From Firmicutes bacterium CAG:534 (lineage in GTDB: Bacteria; Bacillota; Clostridia; Lachnospirales; Lachnospiraceae), in assembly GCA_000436115.1 (NCBI GenBank), contig FR894555.1, positions 37,297 to 50,425 of the forward strand: a stretch of 13,129 nucleotides of DNA, in the 5' to 3' direction. Under the pieces are notes generated by a model. It worked only from the letters and a program-made list of their open reading frames with translations. It had not been told where the DNA came from and did not search any database. The translations under genes were made by a program, and so were the position numbers. Shown here piece by piece: positions 7,432-13,129 of the stretch (position 1 is its first letter; each line of letters begins with the position of its first letter).

Positions 7432-7910
7432 TCCTCTTCCTCCGAAAGATCGGAAAGGTTCATCAGCTCTCCCTCTACCTTTTCAACATACAAGTGTCCG
7501 TCCAGATGCTCAATTTCATGGCACAGCGCCCTGGCCAGAAGTTCCGTTCCCTCCACCTCAAAGGCTTCCATCTTTTCGTTACAGGCCCTTACCTTCACAT
7601 AATTGGGTCTGGTCACAATGCCGGTCTTACCCGGAACGGACAGACAGCCTTCATTTCCTCTCTGTTCCCCAGAGGTCTCTAGTATCACGGGATTGATCAG
7701 CAAAAGTGGATCCTCCCCCGTTACGTCGATCACGACGATCCGCTTTAAAATCCCTACCTGAGGCGCTGCAAGACCTACTCCGTCTGCCTCATACATGGTG
7801 TCAAACATATCGTCGATCAGTTCCTTGGTTCTCTCTGATACTTCCTTTACTTCCTTACTTACCTTGTTCAGGATCGGATCTCCGATCTCTCTTATGTTTC
7901 TGATTGCCAT
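7428..7910 (-). CDS. def: Peptide deformylase
   Basis: Def is the metalloenzyme that removes the N-formyl group from nascent proteins at the ribosome exit. The 160-residue product carries the three family motifs: GVGLAAPQ (44-51), EGCLS (87-91, where Cys89 is a metal ligand) and HEIEH (131-135, with the two His ligands and the catalytic Glu). Length and motifs indicate a functional bacterial type I-like enzyme. I prefer ATG at 7908-7910 (MAIRNIREIGD) because GGAG lies 6 bases upstream and that N-terminus is typical. An in-frame ATG at 7920-7922 would add four residues, but AGGA is directly against it with no spacing. The C-terminal run of four Glu is encoded by the purine-rich stretch that is also the ribosome binding site of fmt. 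It lies 26 bases after priA. Confidence 0.97.
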   Translation of the reverse strand: MAIRNIREIGDPILNKVSKEVKEVSERTKELIDDMFDTMYEADGVGLAAPQVGILKRIVVIDVTGEDPLLLINPVILETSGEQRGNEGCLSVPGKTGIVTRPNYVKVRACNEKMEAFEVEGTELLARALCHEIEHLDGHLYVEKVEGELMNLSDLSEEEE

Positions 7911-7916
7911 ACTCTT

Positions 7917-7920
7917 CTCC
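7917..7920 (-). promoter_or_regulatory. Ribosome binding site deciding the def start
   Basis: GGAG sits 6 bases before ATG at 7908-7910. It overlaps the alternative upstream ATG (7920-7922), which itself has AGGA directly abutting with no spacing. The downstream ATG is therefore the likely start. Confidence 0.6.
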
Positions 7921-7936
7921 ATTCCTGCATTCTGCT

Positions 7937-10165
7937 TTAATAACGATCCATGGGATCAAAATCAAACTGCACATTTTCCGTTCTTCTGCCCGGAGCATCC
8001 AGATGTTTCTCCATCTCATCCTTTACCCGGATCAGATTTGCATACTCTGATGCTTTACAGTATACCACAAATCGGTAACAATCGTTAATTTTTCCAATAG
8101 AGGCCTCAGAAGGGCCAATGACGCTGACTCCCTGCGCCTTTCCCGCAAGCTCTGAAAGCTGCTGTATCAGCTTCCAGCCTTCCTCCCTGTTTTCCGTGGT
8201 CACAAGCACAGCCAGCATATGGGATACCGGAGGATACTGCGCCATCTCCCGATACAGGATCTCCTCCTCATAAAAAGCATTATAATCCTGCTTTGCCGCC
8301 CACTGTATGCTGTAATGATCCGGCCGGTAGGTCTGGATCACCGCTTCTCCCGGCTTGCTTCCCCTGCCTGCTCTTCCCACCGCCTGGGTCAGAAGCTGGA
8401 AGGTCCGCTCCCCTGCCCGGTAGTCATTTTCATTCAGGGAAAGATCCGCTGCCAGCACCCCTACCAGGGTCACATTTGGAAAATCATGTCCCTTTACGAT
8501 CATCTGCGTTCCCAAAAGGACATCCGCCTCTCCCTCTGCAAAGGCACTTAAGATCCTTTCATAGCTCCCTTTTTGTCTGGTAGTATCTCCATCCATCCGA
8601 AGTACCCTGATCCCAGGGAAGGTTTTGCAAAGATTTTGTTCGATCTGCTGGGTTCCCGCCTTAAATCCCATAATATAAGGGGAACCGCATTCAGGACACT
8701 TTTCCGGCTCTCTGGTTTCATAGCCGCAATAGTGGCATACCAGCTTTCCTCCCATATGCTTGGAAAGGGAAACATCGCAGTGAGGGCACTTCATCACAAG
8801 TCCGCAGCTCCTGCAGGACACAAACCCTGCATAGCCTCTGCGGTTTAAAAACAGGATCATCTGCTCCTTTTTTGCAAGCCGCTCCTCCATCAGTTCCTTT
8901 AGCTTCCTGCTGAAGATGGATCTGTTTCCCTCCCGGAGCTCCTGTCTCAGATCAGCAATATAAACTCTGGCAAGGCTTCCTCCGGTCAGTCTGCTTCCCA
9001 GCCTGAAAAGCTCATATTCTCCCTTCTGCGCAAGGTAATACGCCTCAAGGGAGGGCGTTGCCGAGCCCAGCACCAGACTGGCTCCCTTTAAATCTGCCAG
9101 ATATCTGGCCGTTTCCCTGGCATGATACCTTGGCATGCTTTCGCTTTTGTAGCTGCCCTCATGCTCCTCATCGATGACCACCAGTCCCAGATTTTCAAAA
9201 GGAACAAACAGTGCAGAGCGGGGGCCGATGATCACATCGATCTCACCCTTTCTTGCCCGCTCGCACTGATCATATTTCTCACCTGCCGAAAGGCTGGAAT
9301 TCATTACAGAAACCCGGTCTCCAAATCGTTTATAAAAACGCAGGAGCGTCTGATAGGTCAGCGCAATTTCCGGGATCAGTACGATGCACTGCTTCCCTCT
9401 TTTTATCATGCCCTCAATTATGGCAAGATAGACCTCTGTTTTACCGCTTCCCGTGATCCCGTGGATCAGATAGGTCTTGTTTTTTCCCTGATCGTAATCT
9501 GAAAGCACCTGATCCCTGACGGCGCTTTGCTCCCCTGAAAGCTGCTTTCCTTCTTCTGCTTCTGCGTTCAGCTTTACCGGATTACGGTAATAGCTTTCCG
9601 CTTCCACCCGGATCACGCCCTGGCTCTCAAGGCTCCGCAACGTAGCAGGAGAAACGTTGAGCTTGCCGCTGACCAGCTCATAAGGCAGGATCTCTTCCCT
9701 GCAAAGCTGTTCCAGCACTCTTACCTTTGCTGTCTGATGCTTTCTTTGTGCCTGTCCCAGCAGCGCCATGGTCTCTTCCGCCCCAAGGCACCTTACGATC
9801 TTTTTCTTTTCCTTCTGCTTCCGCTCCTGCCGCACAGGCAGCACTGTTTTCAGGGCGGCGATCATGGTAGATCCATAGGTTTCCCTGATCCAGGCAGCAA
9901 GCCGGATCTGATCTGCCTGCATGGAAACTCCTCCCTGTACGATCCCGGCAATCTCCTTCTGTTTTTCCGGTGCATACTCCGGCTTATCCGTGACCTCGAT
10001 CACATAGCCCTGCCGGAAACGGCTGCCGTTTCCAAAGGGGATTTCCACACACATGCCGGGAGACAGTTTCCCCATGAGTCTTTCCGGTATTTTGTACTGG
10101 AAAGGCCGGTCTACCTTCTCATGGGAGATATCTACAATGACATTTGCATATCTGCCTGTTATCAT
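7937..10165 (-). CDS. priA: Primosomal protein N', replication-restart helicase PriA
   Basis: PriA recognises stalled or repaired replication forks and reloads the replicative helicase. The 742 residues follow the family plan: the N-terminal 3'-DNA-binding domain (about 1-105), a winged-helix linker (about 140-200), a superfamily 2 helicase core with Walker A GITGSGKT (236-243), IPEIALT (264-270), DEEH box (332-335) and GSATPS (367-372), then a zinc-binding insertion of eight cysteines (451, 454, 460, 463, 477, 480, 490, 493). The second RecA-like lobe has GTQMIVKGHDFPNV (552-565) and LLTQAVGRAGRG (591-602). The C-terminal domain ends in DFDPMDRY. All expected motifs are present. Its ATG overlaps the stop of murE as ATGA (10162-10165), indicating translational coupling. 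The link priA-def-fmt is conserved in Firmicutes. Confidence 0.97.
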   Translation of the reverse strand: MITGRYANVIVDISHEKVDRPFQYKIPERLMGKLSPGMCVEIPFGNGSRFRQGYVIEVTDKPEYAPEKQKEIAGIVQGGVSMQADQIRLAAWIRETYGSTMIAALKTVLPVRQERKQKEKKKIVRCLGAEETMALLGQAQRKHQTAKVRVLEQLCREEILPYELVSGKLNVSPATLRSLESQGVIRVEAESYYRNPVKLNAEAEEGKQLSGEQSAVRDQVLSDYDQGKNKTYLIHGITGSGKTEVYLAIIEGMIKRGKQCIVLIPEIALTYQTLLRFYKRFGDRVSVMNSSLSAGEKYDQCERARKGEIDVIIGPRSALFVPFENLGLVVIDEEHEGSYKSESMPRYHARETARYLADLKGASLVLGSATPSLEAYYLAQKGEYELFRLGSRLTGGSLARVYIADLRQELREGNRSIFSRKLKELMEERLAKKEQMILFLNRRGYAGFVSCRSCGLVMKCPHCDVSLSKHMGGKLVCHYCGYETREPEKCPECGSPYIMGFKAGTQQIEQNLCKTFPGIRVLRMDGDTTRQKGSYERILSAFAEGEADVLLGTQMIVKGHDFPNVTLVGVLAADLSLNENDYRAGERTFQLLTQAVGRAGRGSKPGEAVIQTYRPDHYSIQWAAKQDYNAFYEEEILYREMAQYPPVSHMLAVLVTTENREEGWKLIQQLSELAGKAQGVSVIGPSEASIGKINDCYRFVVYCKASEYANLIRVKDEMEKHLDAPGRRTENVQFDFDPMDRY

Positions 10166-11634
10166 CTGCCTCTTTCCTTCAAGATCTCTGCGATCAGGAC
10201 TCTTTCATCCATGGGATATTTTACTCCCTTGATCTCCTGATAATCCTCATGTCCTTTTCCTGCAAGAACAATAATATCCCCCGGCTGTCCATGGTCAATG
10301 GCATAGGCAATGGCTTCCTTGCGGTCGCAGATCTCAATGTATTTTCCCTGGGTCTTTGTCATTCCCACCTTAATGTCATCTATGATCGCCTGAGGTTCTT
10401 CAAATCTGGGATTATCTGAGGTAATGATCGTAAAGTCTGCCAGCCTTCCGCTGACCTCCCCCATTTCATACCTGCGCAGCTTTGATCGGTTTCCGCCGCA
10501 TCCAAACACACACACCAGCCGGCCGGGGTCATATTCCCGCAGGGTCGATAACAGACTCTCAAGGGCCATGGCATTATGGGCGTAATCGATCAGCAGGGTA
10601 AACTGATCCGATACCGGCACCATTTCGATCCTGCCTTTTACATGGGCAGAAAGAAGGGCCTTCTGGATCTGCGGAATTTCCACCTTAAAGTGTCTGCACA
10701 CCGCAATGGCAGTAAGGGCATTGTACACGCTGAACCTTCCCGGTGTGGGCACCTCCACCTCAAATTCCATTTTTCCTCTGACCTTAAAGTCAATCCCCAG
10801 CTCTCCCGGCTTATTGACCAGCTTTAAATCCTCCGCATACAGATCTGCCGTCCGGTCAAAGCCATAGGTTTCTATCTGGCAGGTATGCCCCTTTAAAACC
10901 GCCTCCATATGGGCATCATCCTTATTCACAATCCCCACTTTGCACTGTTTAAATAAAAGCCCCTTGCAATACTGATATTCCTCGAAATCCGCATGCTCGT
11001 TAGGGCCGATATGATCCGGCTCCAAATTTGTGAAAATACCCAGTTCAAAGGTAAAGCCCTGGGTTCTGTGCAGCTTCAGTCCCTGGGATGCCACCTCCAT
11101 CACCACCACCTGGCAGCCGGCCTCTTCCATTTCTTTAAAATACTGCTGAAGCACAAAGGATTCCGGCGTTGTATTGTTTGCAGGAATATGCTTCTCTCCG
11201 ATAATGGCCTCGATCGTTCCGATCAACCCCACCTTGTAGCCGGCCTTCTCCAAAATAGATTTCACAAGATAAGTGGTGGTGGTCTTTCCCTTGGTTCCGG
11301 TAATTCCGATCACCTTCAGCCGGTCTGCGGGATGCCCGAAATAAGCCGCCGCAATAAAGGCCATGGCATATCTGGTGTCCTCTACCCGGATCACAGTCAT
11401 GCTGCAGTCTTTCGGAAGCTCCACTTCCTTTTGTACTACAATAGCTGCCGCCCCTTTCTGTGCCGCCTCCATGGCAAAGCTGTGTCCATCCACATTGTAA
11501 CCGCAGATACACAGAAACATGCAGCCCTCTGTGATCTTCCTGGAATCATAAACCACCTGTGTGATCTCTCTATCTGTATCTCCCTGTACGCACTCATAAG
11601 CAAGGCCCTGTAAAAGCTCTTTACACAAAAACAT
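10162..11634 (-). CDS. murE: Mur ligase, MurE-type (UDP-MurNAc-tripeptide synthetase, probably adding meso-diaminopimelate)
   Basis: MurE adds the third residue to UDP-MurNAc-L-Ala-D-Glu in the cytoplasm, using ATP. The 490-residue product (from ATG 11632-11634) has the three Mur ligase domains: N-terminal UDP-binding (about 1-105, with VVYDSRKITEG), central ATPase with P-loop GTKGKTTT (112-119) and NNTTPE (153-158), and C-terminal with DYAHN (350-354), GCGGNR (378-383), DNPR (407-410) and AGKGHE (458-463). DNPR is the known signature for meso-diaminopimelate; Lys-adding enzymes differ there. The carbamylated lysine is kept at 224 (YQYCKGLLF). Some conserved stretches are unusual: EVASQGL for the common EVSSHAL or EVSSHGL, and DHIGPNEH for DHLDYHG. 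It may therefore be a clade-specific MurE or a paralogue with an altered substrate. GGAG 7 bases before the ATG decides the start. It is the first gene after the promoter at 11716-11744. Confidence 0.9.
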   Translation of the reverse strand: MFLCKELLQGLAYECVQGDTDREITQVVYDSRKITEGCMFLCICGYNVDGHSFAMEAAQKGAAAIVVQKEVELPKDCSMTVIRVEDTRYAMAFIAAAYFGHPADRLKVIGITGTKGKTTTTYLVKSILEKAGYKVGLIGTIEAIIGEKHIPANNTTPESFVLQQYFKEMEEAGCQVVVMEVASQGLKLHRTQGFTFELGIFTNLEPDHIGPNEHADFEEYQYCKGLLFKQCKVGIVNKDDAHMEAVLKGHTCQIETYGFDRTADLYAEDLKLVNKPGELGIDFKVRGKMEFEVEVPTPGRFSVYNALTAIAVCRHFKVEIPQIQKALLSAHVKGRIEMVPVSDQFTLLIDYAHNAMALESLLSTLREYDPGRLVCVFGCGGNRSKLRRYEMGEVSGRLADFTIITSDNPRFEEPQAIIDDIKVGMTKTQGKYIEICDRKEAIAYAIDHGQPGDIIVLAGKGHEDYQEIKGVKYPMDERVLIAEILKERGR

Positions 11635-11710
11635 GTCTTTTCTCCATTCCGGAACGCTTGAAAACCCGGCCAATCTGCGACGTTCCAGCGCAGACTGCCA
11701 TAGGAACCTT
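11635..11710 (-). promoter_or_regulatory. Candidate structured 5' leader of murE with a possible pseudoknot
   Basis: The expected transcript begins near 11709 and has a leader of about 75 nt. A 9-bp stem can form between CAGTCTGCG (11697-11689) and CGCAGATTG (11679-11671), with one G-U pair, around a 9-nt loop. The loop bases CTGGAACG (11688-11681) are complementary to CGTTCCGG (11656-11649), with one wobble. That would give an H-type pseudoknot ending 3 nt before the GGAG ribosome binding site (11645-11642). The complementarity is seen directly; folding and regulation are inferred. I do not recognise a named riboswitch or T-box here. Confidence 0.4.
11642..11645 (-). promoter_or_regulatory. 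Ribosome binding site deciding the murE start
   Basis: GGAG lies 7 bases before ATG at 11632-11634. The longer in-frame TTG start at 11671-11673 lacks such a site and falls inside the leader hairpin, so the ATG is preferred. Confidence 0.7.
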
Positions 11711-11715
11711 CTATA

Positions 11716-11744
11716 AAGATAGCATGAAAAAATATGTTTTTCAA
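11716..11744 (-). promoter_or_regulatory. Sigma-A type promoter of the murE-priA-def-fmt operon
   Basis: TTGAAA (11744-11739) is separated by 17 bases from TATCTT (11721-11716), which is preceded by TGC, forming an extended -10 element. The -35 matches five of six consensus bases and the -10 four of six, helped by the TG. A-rich tracts just upstream resemble an UP element. The predicted transcription start is close to 11709. This is the best promoter in the only sizeable intergenic region, and no comparable one was noticed further down the operon. Confidence 0.65.
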
Positions 11745-11788
11745 ATTTTTTTAACTGCTTAATTTTTTGTTAAGAGGATTTTAGATTT

Positions 11789-11835
11789 TTATCATAAATC
11801 AGACACACTTTGTACACATTTCCCCTTTATGATAA
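11789..11835. repeat. 10-bp perfect inverted repeat upstream of the murE promoter
   Basis: TTATCATAAA (11789-11798) and TTTATGATAA (11826-11835) are exact reverse complements separated by 27 bases. Each arm is itself close to a short palindrome centred on one base. Centres are 37 bp apart, and the nearer arm ends 45 bp upstream of the -35 box. It could be a paired binding site for a regulator or chance in AT-rich DNA. No known operator is recognised. Confidence 0.4.
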
Positions 11836-11842
11836 TAACCAA

Positions 11843-11864
11843 GATAGTTGAACAACTCACTATC
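11843..11864. repeat. Nested palindrome between the terminator and the murE promoter
   Basis: The outer arms GATAGT (11843-11848) and ACTATC (11859-11864) are reverse complements. Within them GTTG and CAAC (11847-11856) flank AA. This could be a protein-binding dyad. It lacks a GC-rich stem or a following T run, so it is not a terminator. Confidence 0.3.
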
Positions 11865-11881
11865 TCCCCCTCATAAGAATT

Positions 11882-11913
11882 GCAAAGCCCCCGGCATCCC
11901 CCGGGGGCTTTGC
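11882..11913 (-). terminator. Strong hairpin terminator after the PfkB-family kinase gene
   Basis: The arms GCAAAGCCCCCGG (11882-11894) and CCGGGGGCTTTGC (11901-11913) pair perfectly over 13 bp around a 6-nt loop, 18 bases after the stop of the kinase gene. The stem is GC-rich at its head, as in Rho-independent terminators. The following bases on the minus strand (AATTCTTATG) form only a weak T tract, so efficiency is uncertain. It most likely separates the recJ-kinase unit from the murE operon. Confidence 0.75.
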
Positions 11914-11931
11914 TATGTTATTCTGCCGGGA

Positions 11932-12873
11932 TCACCATTCTGTGATCTCAACCTTTTCCATGATCTCCTCCACTTTTTCCTGTGGGATCACCGCGCTTTC
12001 CAGGCTGCAGGCGTTGGCTGCAGAAATCCCCACACAGCTTCGCAGCATTTCCCTTCCTTCCTTTTCCATAAGCAGCCCCATGGCAAAGGCCGCCACAGCG
12101 CTGTCCCCGCACCCTACGGTATTGACTGCGGTAATCTTAGGCGCCTTTGCGTACAAACAGCGCCCTTCCTGCAAATAAAGCATCCCCTTTGCCCCCATGG
12201 AAACCAGCACATGGGGAATGCCGCCTTTCTGCAAAAGTTCTGCTCCTGCCCGGATTTCTTCCAGACTTTTCAGGCTTCTGCCCAGCAGAAATTCCAGTTC
12301 TTTGCGATTGGGCTTCACCATATAAGGGCAGGCCCTAACTCCCTCCTTTAAAGGGATCCCGCTGCTGTCCAAGAGAACTCTGACCTTTCTTTCCTCCGCC
12401 ATTTTTATCAGGGTGGCATAAATGTCCACAGGTACCTTCGCCGGCACGCTTCCTGACAGGATCACCAGGCTGCACGTTTCCAGTTCCTTTTCATAGACGT
12501 CCAGAAACCCGGCAAGCTCCTTTTCCTTTATGGAAGGCCCTGGCTCCAGTATTTCCGTCACATACCCATCTCTTGCCAGAATATTGATGCTGCTTCTGGT
12601 CTCGCCCTTTACATGGGTAAAGCGGCACCTTACGCCAATGCCCTCCATGGCGTCCTCAATCATTTTGCCGCTGTAGCCGCCGAAAAATCCAAGGGCCGTT
12701 ACCGGATACCCATATTGTCTGAGCACCTTGGTCACATTAATGCCCTTGCCTCCCGCAATATTATTAACGCTTTCCATCCGGTTGACCTGCCCAAGGATCA
12801 GGCTTTCGGCAGTATAGGTCTTATCCACCGCCGGATTTAATGTTACAGTTATCATATGTTTTTTCTGCTCCAT
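11932..12873 (-). CDS. PfkB-family sugar-phosphate kinase, 1-phosphofructokinase/tagatose-6-phosphate kinase type
   Basis: This cytoplasmic ribokinase-fold enzyme phosphorylates a sugar phosphate with ATP. The N-terminal MITVTLNPAVDKTY is characteristic of the 1-phosphofructokinase (FruK) and tagatose-6-phosphate kinase (LacC) group. In the 313-residue form the sugar-side motif GGKGINV lies at 41-47, MVKPNRKE at 185-192, SMGAKG at 225-230 and the ATP-side motif NTVGCGDS at 251-258, with the catalytic base D257. All key residues are present. The start at 12871-12873 is chosen because GAGGGG (12878-12883) lies 4 bases upstream; an ATG at 12883-12885 overlaps that site, and ATG 12853-12855 is a shorter option. 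No fructose PTS transporter or DeoR-type regulator is visible, so the exact substrate cannot be told. It follows the putative recJ by 21 bases and ends just before a terminator. Confidence 0.9.
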   Translation of the reverse strand: MEQKKHMITVTLNPAVDKTYTAESLILGQVNRMESVNNIAGGKGINVTKVLRQYGYPVTALGFFGGYSGKMIEDAMEGIGVRCRFTHVKGETRSSINILARDGYVTEILEPGPSIKEKELAGFLDVYEKELETCSLVILSGSVPAKVPVDIYATLIKMAEERKVRVLLDSSGIPLKEGVRACPYMVKPNRKELEFLLGRSLKSLEEIRAGAELLQKGGIPHVLVSMGAKGMLYLQEGRCLYAKAPKITAVNTVGCGDSAVAAFAMGLLMEKEGREMLRSCVGISAANACSLESAVIPQEKVEEIMEKVEITEW

Positions 12874-12877
12874 GTTT

Positions 12878-12883
12878 CCCCTC
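12878..12883 (-). promoter_or_regulatory. Ribosome binding site of the PfkB-family kinase
   Basis: GAGGGG lies 4 bases before ATG at 12871-12873. It overlaps the alternative upstream ATG (12883-12885), which argues against that codon as the main start. Confidence 0.6.
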
Positions 12884-12894
12884 ATTTCTGCTTC

Positions 12895-13129
12895 TCAGCA
12901 ATAATCCTTCATCACGATCTGAACGCTTTCCCTTCCTGCAAAAAAATTCAGATCCGGATAGTATGCCATACTGATCGTTACCCTGCCAAGGGGCAGTCTG
13001 CCCTCATAAAGCTGCCGCTCCCCCTCTTCCCCATAACGTTTTTCCAGAAAAGCATCAAATACCGCAAGATCCCCAAAATAGATCATTTCGTACTCTGCGC
13101 CTTCCTCATCGGCAATCCGGTATTTCCCT
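12895..13129 (-). CDS. recJ: Probable single-stranded-DNA exonuclease RecJ, C-terminal end (cut by the window edge)
   Basis: Only the last 77 or so residues are in the window, and the frame stays open to the right edge. RecJ degrades single-stranded DNA 5' to 3' in recombination and mismatch repair. The visible part resembles the C-terminal OB-fold segment of RecJ: YFGDLAVFDAFLEKRYGE, then a short variable stretch, then ISMAYYPDLNFFAGRESVQI and VMKDYC. The pattern of a YYP-x-(I/L)-N turn, a Gly-Arg and a final QIV strand is typical of RecJ C-termini. The catalytic DHH motifs lie outside, so the call rests on this short match alone. The stop codon (12895-12897) lies 21 bases before the start of the downstream kinase gene, which suggests co-transcription. 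Confidence 0.72.
   Translation of the reverse strand, partial: GKYRIADEEGAEYEMIYFGDLAVFDAFLEKRYGEEGERQLYEGRLPLGRVTISMAYYPDLNFFAGRESVQIVMKDYC

Noticed and set aside
10993..11613. Plus-strand open frame of 206 codons opposite murE
   Set aside because: Antisense to conserved murE domains; the His/Leu/Cys-rich product has no domain pattern.
11635..11673. Longer murE from the TTG at 11671-11673
   Set aside because: No ribosome binding site, the codon lies in the leader hairpin, and the ATG at 11632-11634 has a well-spaced GGAG.
11792..11860. Minus-strand 22-codon open frame with GTG start behind AGGGGG
   Set aside because: A good ribosome binding site and start are visible, but it begins just after the terminator and ends upstream of the murE promoter, with no promoter of its own, so it is probably not transcribed.
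11826..11864. Fur- or PerR-like box suggested by GATAAT and TTATCAT words
   Set aside because: The required spacing and symmetry of either box are not present; only isolated half-words match.
1..13129. Mobile element, CRISPR array, toxin-antitoxin, defence island or biosynthetic cluster
   Set aside because: No direct repeat arrays, transposase, integrase or accessory genes were seen; gene order is that of a conserved core operon.

Overview
This window carries core housekeeping genes, all on the minus strand, of a Gram-positive, Clostridia-type bacterium, most likely a Lachnospiraceae relative. The assignment rests on gene order and on protein style: a PASTA Ser/Thr kinase with its PP2C phosphatase, then rsgA, a clostridial zinc metallopeptidase, and purine-rich Shine-Dalgarno sites. 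I did not compute base composition or search any database. I see no tRNA, rRNA, insertion sequence, prophage, CRISPR array or defence module.

The right edge holds the 3' end of a gene best read as recJ (12895-13129). It is followed by a PfkB-family sugar-phosphate kinase of the 1-phosphofructokinase type (11932-12873). A 13-bp perfect hairpin (11882-11913) probably ends this unit. Next comes the only sizeable non-coding stretch (11635-11931, 297 bases). It holds two AT-rich inverted repeats, an extended -10 promoter (11716-11744) and a roughly 75-nt leader that can fold into a stem-loop whose loop pairs with bases beside the ribosome binding site of murE.

From there one long, tightly packed operon runs leftwards: murE - priA - def - fmt - zinc metallopeptidase - rsmB - rlmN - PP2C phosphatase - pknB - rsgA (cut by the left edge). 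Gaps run from a 4-base overlap to 48 bases. The block from priA to rsgA is the well-known Firmicutes cluster joining replication restart, N-terminal formyl-Met processing, rRNA methylation, cell-wall-sensing phosphorylation and ribosome maturation. A Mur ligase at the head and a membrane metallopeptidase in the middle are the variable parts.

I did not find a convincing new multi-gene system. The observations most worth a second look are the candidate pseudoknot leader before murE, the divergent substrate-side motifs of that MurE, the paired inverted repeats upstream of its promoter, and the long extracytoplasmic tail of the PASTA kinase.
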